Of a stretch of DNA of 6,019 nt, positions 1-3,892 are shown in pieces (within the stretch, counting starts at the first letter, position 1; every line of letters begins with the position of its first letter). Source of the DNA: Brevundimonas sp. (GTDB taxonomy: Bacteria > Pseudomonadota > Alphaproteobacteria > Caulobacterales > Caulobacteraceae); contig NZ_JAVHLH010000017.1 of the NCBI RefSeq assembly GCF_031082345.1, positions 5,247-11,265 on the forward strand, in the 5' to 3' direction. The translations under genes and the position numbers were made by a program. The notes under the pieces are model-generated. The model ran no database searches and was not told the DNA's origin. It saw nothing but the letters and a program-made list of their open reading frames with translations.

Positions 1-513
1 ACCGTAGGGGAAGCTGATATGCCACCAGCGAACGGCGTCCTCGGAGGTGCGGAAGGTCTCCAGCGCCCTTGATCCGCGGTTCGAACGACTGAAACCGATG
101 CGGAAAGCGCTCCGCCGTTCGCCGACCAGCCGGGCCGCCATGCCCCGCGCGTCGTCGGTCCCGATGATGACGGCGTTCGGCGCGCACCCGGGTTCGCCCA
201 ACGGGACCTCAAGCTCGCGGGCGACGTCAGAGACGCGATCGATGATCTGGTGCGCGGCGTCGGCCCGCAGCCCGACGACCCCGAGACACAGTTCCCGCTC
301 CCACCGCGCCAGGCCCCGGTAGTTGGCCGGAGCGGACGCCGTGGCGACGAATTCGCGGGTCAGCTGCTCCAGGGTGGAGCTGACCACGACATCCTCGAGC
401 TGGGTGGGCGTATCCGGGTCCTGGGCGACGGCGACGGGCGGCGTCGTCGGCGCCGCGTCCTGGGGGGCCGACGCGCCCAGCGCCACGGCCGCGAGAAGAC
501 CTGCCCAGAGCAT
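1..513 (-). CDS. Exported protein of unknown function, C-terminus cut by the window edge
   Basis: The frame is open from an ATG at 513 to the left edge, giving 171 residues with no stop, so the end of the gene is missing. A short hydrophobic N-terminus (MLWAGLLAAVALGASA, residues 1-16) looks like a signal peptide cut near A16, followed by a Pro/Ala-rich linker to about residue 37. The rest resembles a secreted family of unknown function that I recall from Caulobacterales: LARWERELC (68-76), LGVVGLRADAA (77-87), DRVSDVA (92-98), GEPGC (106-110) and RWWHISFP (162-169). Cys76 and Cys110 could form a disulfide after export. GGAGG at 521-525 stands 7 nt before the ATG. An in-frame GTG at 517-519, with its own GGAGGT at 526-531, would add only two residues. 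Location outside the cytoplasm is inferred; no enzyme motif is visible. Overlapping frames on both strands are shadows. Confidence 0.8.
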   Translation of the reverse strand, partial: MLWAGLLAAVALGASAPQDAAPTTPPVAVAQDPDTPTQLEDVVVSSTLEQLTREFVATASAPANYRGLARWERELCLGVVGLRADAAHQIIDRVSDVARELEVPLGEPGCAPNAVIIGTDDARGMAARLVGERRSAFRIGFSRSNRGSRALETFRTSEDAVRWWHISFPYG

Positions 514-547
514 GATCACCCCTCCACCTCCCGCCTAAGGCGAGCCT

Positions 548-581
548 CCCGTCCAATCTACAGCAAATGGTAGTGGACGGG
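548..581. promoter_or_regulatory. Inverted repeat upstream of the exported-protein gene
   Basis: CCCGTCCA (548-555) pairs with TGGACGGG (574-581), and CTAC (558-561) pairs with GTAG (570-573). This makes 12 base pairs with one 2-nt bulge and an 8-nt loop. The heptamer GTAGTGG occurs at 570-576 and again at 581-587, 11 bp apart, about one helical turn. No T-run follows on either strand, so an operator or leader structure for the gene starting at 513 is more likely than a terminator. A -10-like TAGATT (minus strand, 555-560) lies inside the repeat, but I see no good -35. Confidence 0.45.
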
Positions 582-604
582 TAGTGGGGCGGCAGGGAAC
601 GAAC

Positions 605-633
605 GCGGGGCCGGTGTGCGACCGGGCCCCCGC
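605..633 (-). terminator. Probable intrinsic terminator of tig
   Basis: GCGGGG (605-610) pairs with CCCCGC (628-633), and CCGGT (611-615) pairs with ACCGG (621-625) around a 5-nt loop, with two unpaired bases at 626-627. It begins 11 nt beyond the tig stop codon. On the minus strand it is followed by GTTCGTTCCC, only a weak U-tract, so termination may be partial and the exported-protein gene could receive some read-through. Confidence 0.5.
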
Positions 634-644
634 GCCACGAAAGA

Positions 645-1988
645 CTACAGGTCGTCGTCTTCCTTGAGCAGCTCTTCCTTGGTGATCTTGGCGTCGGTCA
701 CCTTGGCCTGGTCGAAGATCAGGTCGCAGACCTTCTCCTCATAGATCGGGGCGCGCATCTGGGCGGCGGCGTTGGGGTTCTGGCGATAGAAGTCCAGCAC
801 CTGACGCTCCTGGCCCGGATAGTTGCGGGCCTCGTTCATGATGGCGTTGTTCAGTTCCTGGTCGCTGACCTGGACGTTGTTGGCGCGGCCGATCTCGGCC
901 AGCACCAGACCCAGGCGCACGCGGCGCTCGGCGATCTTGCGGTATTCTTCCTTGAGCTTCTTCTCGGACTTCTTGGCGTCCTCTTCCGGCAGGTTGCCGG
1001 CTTCCTTGTCGGCCTGGACCTGGCCCCAGATGCCGTCGAATTCGGCGTCGACCATCTTGGGCGGCAGCGGGAAGTCGTGGGCCTTGTCCAGCTCGTCCAG
1101 CAGGGCGCGCTTCAGCTTGAAGCGGGCCGCGCCCTTGTACTGCTGGTTCAGATTGTCGCGCAGCAGCTCCTTGAGCTTGTCCAGCGACTCCAGGCCGATG
1201 CGCTTGGCGAAGTCCTCGTCGACCACGGCGGGGGCCTCGGCCTTGATGGCCTTGACGGTGACGTCGAAGGTCACGGCCTTCCCGGCCAGGTGCTTGGCCT
1301 GGTAGTCCTCGGGGAAGGTCACGTTGAGGACCTTCTCCTCGCCGACCTTGGCGCCCGTCAGCTGCTCCTCGAAGCCCGGGATGAAGCGGCCCGAGCCGAT
1401 CACCAGCTGGGCGTCCTCGGCGGCGCCGCCCTCGAACGGCTCGCCGTCCAGCTTGCCGAGGAAGTCGATGGTGACCTCGTCGCCCTCGGCGGCCCTGACG
1501 GTCTTGCCCTTCTTGTCCTCGTACGACTTGGCCTGGCCGGCCAGTTCGGTCAGCGCCTCGTCGAGGTCGGCGTCGGTCGCCTCATAGGTCGGGCGCTTCA
1601 GCTTCAGGGTCTTGACGTCGACCGGCGTGAAGTCCGGCATCACCTCCAGCGCCATTTCGTAGGCCAGGTCTTCCTGACCGAGGATGACCTTGTCCATGTC
1701 GGAGGTCAGCTTCATCTCGGCCGGGGCGGCCGGGCGCAGCTTGGCGTCGTCGAGCGCCTTCTGGCTCGAGCTGTTCAGCGCCTCGTTGACGATCTCGCCC
1801 ATCAGGTCGCGGCCGAAGGTCTTCTTGACGTGCGACGTCGGGACCTTGCCGGGACGGAAGCCCTTGAGCTTCATCTGCGGCGCGACTTCCTTCAGCTTGG
1901 CGTCCAGCTTCTGGTTCAGCTCCGCGACGGGGATGGTCACCGCGATCACGCGGCTGAGGCCTTCGTTGGACTTTTCGACGACTTGCAT
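645..1988 (-). CDS. tig: Trigger factor, ribosome-associated chaperone and peptidyl-prolyl isomerase
   Basis: This cytoplasmic chaperone docks at the ribosome exit tunnel, shields nascent chains and catalyses proline cis-trans isomerisation. The 447-residue product has the usual length and order. The N-terminal ribosome-binding domain carries the signature GFRPGKVP at residues 43-50. The FKBP-type isomerase domain spans about 165-248 (EVTIDFLGKLDGEPFEGG, 171-188; IGSGRFIPGFEEQL, 197-210). The alpha-helical substrate-cradling domain follows to the end, and the tail is acidic (EDDDL). The start is the ATG at 1988 because MQVVEKSNEGLSR is the conserved beginning of the family; the frame continues upstream to 2123 but that extension falls in the leader and promoter and looks non-coding. 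No Shine-Dalgarno sequence is evident before the ATG. The gene appears monocistronic: it has its own promoter, a hairpin after its stop, and no neighbouring clpP or clpX. Long plus-strand frames inside it are shadows. Confidence 0.98.
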   Translation of the reverse strand: MQVVEKSNEGLSRVIAVTIPVAELNQKLDAKLKEVAPQMKLKGFRPGKVPTSHVKKTFGRDLMGEIVNEALNSSSQKALDDAKLRPAAPAEMKLTSDMDKVILGQEDLAYEMALEVMPDFTPVDVKTLKLKRPTYEATDADLDEALTELAGQAKSYEDKKGKTVRAAEGDEVTIDFLGKLDGEPFEGGAAEDAQLVIGSGRFIPGFEEQLTGAKVGEEKVLNVTFPEDYQAKHLAGKAVTFDVTVKAIKAEAPAVVDEDFAKRIGLESLDKLKELLRDNLNQQYKGAARFKLKRALLDELDKAHDFPLPPKMVDAEFDGIWGQVQADKEAGNLPEEDAKKSEKKLKEEYRKIAERRVRLGLVLAEIGRANNVQVSDQELNNAIMNEARNYPGQERQVLDFYRQNPNAAAQMRAPIYEEKVCDLIFDQAKVTDAKITKEELLKEDDDL

Positions 1989-2055
1989 GGTCGGGATTCT
2001 GACGCTCTGGGGCGGCGCCCTTGAGGCTGGCGCTGCGCGGTGTGGGTAAAGCAAC

Positions 2056-2083
2056 AAGGGCCGCCCTTTCGAGGCGGCGCCTT
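2056..2083 (-). promoter_or_regulatory. Stem-loop at the 5' end of the tig leader
   Basis: Read on the minus strand, AAGG, one bulged C and GCCGCC (2083 down to 2073) pair with GGCGGC and CCTT (2065 down to 2056) around a 7-nt loop: 10 base pairs with a single bulge. With the promoter at 2095-2123, transcription would start near 2088, putting this hairpin a few nucleotides from the RNA 5' end. That position suits protection from decay or control of translation. It could also weakly terminate transcription, but the downstream T content is low. Confidence 0.4.
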
Positions 2084-2094
2084 TGAAGCCCGCC

Positions 2095-2123
2095 CTTATG
2101 TCGATGACCGCCCGAAAGGTCAA
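2095..2123 (-). promoter_or_regulatory. Probable housekeeping sigma promoter of tig
   Basis: On the minus strand, TTGACC (2118-2123) and CATAAG (2095-2100) are separated by exactly 17 nt. They match 5 of 6 and 4 of 6 positions of the -35 TTGACA and -10 TATAAT consensus. Predicted transcription starts near 2088, leaving a leader of about 100 nt before the tig start codon. No heat-shock sigma (RpoH) pattern is evident. Confidence 0.55.
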
Positions 2124-2125
2124 CG

Positions 2126-2150
2126 TGAACCCGCACCGATCCGGGTTTCA
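2126..2150. repeat. Inverted repeat between the divergent tig and hydrolase genes
   Basis: TGAACCCG (2126-2133) and CGGGTTTCA (2142-2150) form an 8-bp stem with one bulged T around an 8-nt loop. It lies immediately upstream of the tig -35 box and 30 nt before the hydrolase start codon. It could be a binding site for a regulator of either gene or a leader hairpin of the hydrolase. No T-run follows. Confidence 0.35.
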
Positions 2151-2180
2151 GCGGCCGGCCGGAGGCGCTATCCAGCCGAC

Positions 2181-2882
2181 ATGGATCAGTCCCCTCCCCC
2201 GATCGGCGTCGCCGTCTTCCCGGTCACCCCGCTGCAGCAGAACTGCACCCTCGTCTGGTGCCGCAAGACCCTGAAAGCCGCGATCATCGACCCCGGCGCC
2301 TCGGTCGACGCCCTGCTCGGCGCAGTGGAAAAGCAGGGGCTGACGCTCGAGGCCATCTGGATCACCCACGGCCATCTCGATCACGCCGGCGGCGCGGCCG
2401 AGATGCAGGAGAAGACCGGGCTCGACATCATCGGCCCGCATCCGGACGATCAGTTCTGGATCGACGGCATCCCGGCCCAGGGCAAGATGTACGGCCTGCC
2501 CGAGGCGCGCAGCTTCACCCCGACCCGCTGGCTGGCGAACGGCGACGTGCTGACGCTCGGCGAGACGACCTGGGAGGTCTTTCACTGCCCCGGCCACACG
2601 CCCGGCCACGTGATCTTCTTCAACCGCGAGGCCCGTTTCGCCCAGGTCGGCGACGTCCTGTTCCAGGGTTCGATCGGCCGCACCGACTTTCCGCGGAGCG
2701 ACCACGCCGCCCTGCTCAACGCCATCACGACCAGGCTTTGGCCGCTGGGCGACGACGTCGCCTTCGTGCCCGGGCACGGGCCGAGCTCGACCTTCGGGGC
2801 CGAACGCCGCACCAATCCGTTCGTCTCGGACCAGGCCATGAGCCGAGCGCCAATCGCGCGCCCGGCTTCAGGTCCGTCCTAG
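2181..2882 (+). CDS. Metallo-beta-lactamase-fold hydrolase, YcbL-like (glyoxalase II family)
   Basis: This is a 233-residue soluble metal-dependent hydrolase. The metal-binding motif THGHLDH is at residues 62-68 (His63, His65, Asp67, His68). The other expected ligands are His139 (CPGHTPGH, 136-143), Asp158 (GDVLF, 157-161) and His199 (PGHG, 197-200). GSIGRTDFP at 163-171 is typical of the YcbL-type glyoxalase II-like branch. The length is that of the short forms without the extra C-terminal domain of classical GloB. Thioester hydrolysis (for example S-D-lactoylglutathione) is plausible from family knowledge but unproven. MDQSPPP is chosen as start because the upstream part of the frame lies over the tig promoter. 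GGAGG at 2161-2165 is 15 nt away, too far for a good ribosome site. The last 14 residues or so look unstructured. The gene is divergent from tig, and its stop shares a CTAG with the convergent neighbour. Confidence 0.92.
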   Translation: MDQSPPPIGVAVFPVTPLQQNCTLVWCRKTLKAAIIDPGASVDALLGAVEKQGLTLEAIWITHGHLDHAGGAAEMQEKTGLDIIGPHPDDQFWIDGIPAQGKMYGLPEARSFTPTRWLANGDVLTLGETTWEVFHCPGHTPGHVIFFNREARFAQVGDVLFQGSIGRTDFPRSDHAALLNAITTRLWPLGDDVAFVPGHGPSSTFGAERRTNPFVSDQAMSRAPIARPASGPS

Positions 2883-3169
2883 CGCGCGACCAGCATCCCG
2901 ATGACGACGCCGAGGCCGAGGGCGTAGAGGGTCGCCTTCATCGGCTCGTCCTCGACCGCGCGCCGCATCCGCTCCGCGCGGGTCCGGCCCCAGTCGCGCG
3001 CCGCGGCGGCGTCCTCGCGCACCGCTTCATGAATCGGCCGCGGCCCGAAGGTGCGCGCCTCGTCCTCCAGTAGCAGGGCGTCGGCCTCCCGTTCCAGCCG
3101 GGTCGACTCCAGGTCGGATACGTCCTCGATGTCCTCGGGCGGGGTTGGGTTGGCGTAGGTCTCGGTCAT
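2879..3169 (-). CDS. Small C-terminally membrane-anchored protein, ElaB/DUF883-like
   Basis: The product has 96 residues. Residues 1-20 are acidic and probably disordered. Residues 21-75 form a highly charged, likely helical segment (STRLEREADALLLEDEART at 22-40). Residues 77-94 are one hydrophobic span with a glycine pattern (ALGLGVVIGMLVAR, 83-96). A charged helix followed by a terminal glycine-containing membrane segment and a final Arg recalls the ElaB/YqjD/DUF883 group, in which characterised members are stress-induced inner-membrane proteins. The resemblance is architectural only; I cannot assign it by alignment. The ATG at 3169 is preceded by AGGAG (3179-3183) with 9 nt spacing, better than the upstream ATG at 3253, which falls inside the divergent promoter region. 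An EcfG-like promoter lies at 3202-3228. The stop overlaps the hydrolase stop by 4 nt, with no terminator between them. Confidence 0.8.
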   Translation of the reverse strand: MTETYANPTPPEDIEDVSDLESTRLEREADALLLEDEARTFGPRPIHEAVREDAAAARDWGRTRAERMRRAVEDEPMKATLYALGLGVVIGMLVAR

Positions 3170-3201
3170 GTCGGGGCGCTCCTGTGGTTGGGTTCGGCTG
3201 T

Positions 3202-3228
3202 TCAATCCGCGCGCCCGCGCCGGGTTCC
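3202..3228 (-). promoter_or_regulatory. Possible EcfG/SigT-type promoter of the small membrane protein
   Basis: On the minus strand, GGAAC (3224-3228) matches the -35 consensus of alphaproteobacterial general stress sigma factors exactly. After 16 nt comes GATTGA (3202-3207); against the -10 consensus CGTT, only the two T positions match. Expected transcription starts about 26 nt before the ATG at 3169. It is the weakest of the three sites on its own, but it has the same spacing as the other two. Confidence 0.4.
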
Positions 3229-3259
3229 GGGGCGCCGGCGGCGTCGCCGACATCGTGAT

Positions 3260-3286
3260 TGAACGGCCCCCCGGCCGCCGCGTTGA
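3260..3286 (+). promoter_or_regulatory. Probable EcfG/SigT-type promoter of the proline-rich protein
   Basis: TGAAC (3260-3264), one mismatch from GGAAC, is followed after exactly 16 nt by CGTTGA (3281-3286), which contains a perfect -10 CGTT. The predicted start is near 3291, giving a very short leader that carries the AAGGAGG ribosome site (3295-3301) before the ATG at 3307. Confidence 0.5.
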
Positions 3287-3306
3287 TCCCGGTGAAGGAG
3301 GCCGCC

Positions 3307-3477
3307 ATGACCTATATCGAGCCCACCCCGCCCGGCACGCCCCAACCGGACATCATGCCGCCGGATACGCCCGGCCCGGACATCGACCCCTCCGGAACGC
3401 CCGACGAAATGCCGCCGCCCGAACCCGGCGGCGGCGGCGAAGGCGACTCCCGCCCCTATGGCGGAGCCGCGGACTGA
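3307..3477 (+). CDS. Small proline-rich acidic protein with tandem repeat, function unknown
   Basis: The product has 56 residues, 16 of them proline, no cysteine or lysine, a single arginine (Arg49) and many Asp/Glu. It should be strongly acidic and disordered. Two adjacent ten-residue units, QPDIMPPDTP (13-22) and GPDIDPSGTP (23-32), share the pattern PDI-x-P-x-x-TP. A shorter related piece (DEMPPPEP, 33-40), a glycine run (41-44) and the tail DSRPYGGAAD (47-56) follow. I recall similar unnamed short proteins in alphaproteobacteria but no function. The start is supported by AAGGAGG at 3295-3301, 5 nt from the ATG; the frame's upstream ATG at 3259 overlaps the promoter. There is no signal peptide or membrane span. 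The promoter at 3260-3286 suggests expression in the general stress response, as for both neighbours. Confidence 0.75.
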   Translation: MTYIEPTPPGTPQPDIMPPDTPGPDIDPSGTPDEMPPPEPGGGGEGDSRPYGGAAD

Positions 3478-3525
3478 GGTTCGACAAACCCCCTGATTCG
3501 CTCGCGTTTCCGTGAGAGCCGCGCC

Positions 3526-3552
3526 GGAACCGGACAGCCCCGCAGGGGTTCA
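3526..3552 (+). promoter_or_regulatory. Probable EcfG/SigT-type promoter of the KGG protein
   Basis: GGAAC (3526-3530) is a perfect -35. After 16 nt, GGTTCA (3547-3552) matches the -10 CGTT at three of four positions. Transcription would start about 34 nt upstream of the ATG at 3592. KGG-repeat proteins are common general-stress targets in alphaproteobacteria, which supports the call. Confidence 0.55.
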
Positions 3553-3591
3553 TTCCTGCAACCTCGACAGTCGGCGTGAAAGGACATTGCA

Positions 3592-3813
3592 ATGGCTTTA
3601 GGTCAGCCCACCCGAGCCTCCGGTGTTTCCAAGCGAGGTTTCGCCTCGATGGATCCCGAGCGGCAGCGGGAGATCGCCCGCAAGGGCGGCGCCAGCGTGC
3701 CCAGTGAAAAGCGCAGCTTCTCGCAGGACCGCAGCCTGGCCGCGCAGGCGGGACGCAAGGGCGGCGAGGCCTCGCACGGGTCGCGCACCAAGGACGCGCG
3801 CCCGTCTGAATAG
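3592..3813 (+). CDS. KGG-repeat stress-induced protein (YciG/con-10-like)
   Basis: The product is a small, basic, hydrophilic protein of 73 residues. Two imperfect copies of the KGG motif are visible. The first, RGFASMDPERQREIARKGG (15-33), is followed by AS; the second, RSFSQDRSLAAQAGRKGG (41-58), is followed by EAS. This family includes E. coli YciG and the fungal conidiation protein con-10. Members are induced by stress or in stationary phase, and the biochemical role is not known. GAAAGGA at 3578-3584, 7 nt before the ATG, supports the start. The gene has its own EcfG-like promoter at 3526-3552 and ends before a strong hairpin, so it is probably transcribed alone. There is no signal peptide or membrane segment, and a cytoplasmic location is expected. 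Confidence 0.93.
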   Translation: MALGQPTRASGVSKRGFASMDPERQREIARKGGASVPSEKRSFSQDRSLAAQAGRKGGEASHGSRTKDARPSE

Positions 3814-3836
3814 GACGCGGCGGCGAACGGAATAGA

Positions 3837-3863
3837 GGGCGGCGCCGGCTCCCGGCGCCGCCC
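3837..3863. terminator. Strong hairpin, probably a bidirectional terminator
   Basis: GGGCGGCGCCGG (3837-3848) and CCGGCGCCGCCC (3852-3863) form a perfect 12-bp stem with a 3-nt loop. Weak pairing of flanking A/G with TTT at 3864-3866 extends it. It lies 23 nt after the KGG stop and 29 nt past the end of the convergent egtBD frame (its stop codon is at 3893-3895), so it can serve both. The T-runs are short (TTT on the plus strand; CTCTATT on the minus strand). Confidence 0.75.
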
Positions 3864-3892
3864 TTTCCATGCCCGGGCGACGGGCTCCGGCC

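Noticed and set aside
1077..2024. Long plus-strand open frame of 315 codons opposite tig
   Set aside because: It is the antisense shadow of a well-conserved trigger factor gene in GC-rich DNA; its Leu/Val/Gly/Arg-rich translation resembles no family.
1989..2123. N-terminal extension of the tig frame to an ATG at 2123
   Set aside because: The extension covers the leader hairpin and the -10/-35 boxes, and trigger factors begin at MQVVEK-like sequence.
2040..2180. N-terminal extension of the hydrolase frame to an ATG at 2040
   Set aside because: The extra 47 residues are Arg/Pro/Gly-rich, overlap the tig promoter region and lie outside the conserved fold.
2088..2180. Possible tRNA or small RNA gene between tig and the hydrolase
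   Set aside because: No T-loop GGTTCGAATCC-like sequence, no cloverleaf pairing and no independent terminator; the stems present are explained as leader or operator candidates.
2148..2777. Minus-strand 209-codon frame opposite the hydrolase
   Set aside because: Antisense shadow with no recognisable motif and no convincing start context.
2258..3073. Plus-strand 271-codon frame overlapping the hydrolase and the small membrane protein
   Set aside because: Its Arg-rich translation is a frame-shifted shadow of the hydrolase; the true frame has all the metal-binding motifs.
3526..3559. GCAGG/CCTGC and CCCC/GGGG pairings as a terminator of the proline-rich gene
   Set aside because: The stems are only 4-5 bp, have no T-run and overlap the better-supported KGG promoter.
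3598..3870. Minus-strand frame opposite the KGG gene
   Set aside because: It runs through the terminator hairpin and is Ala/Arg-rich; the KGG protein on the plus strand is clearly the real product.
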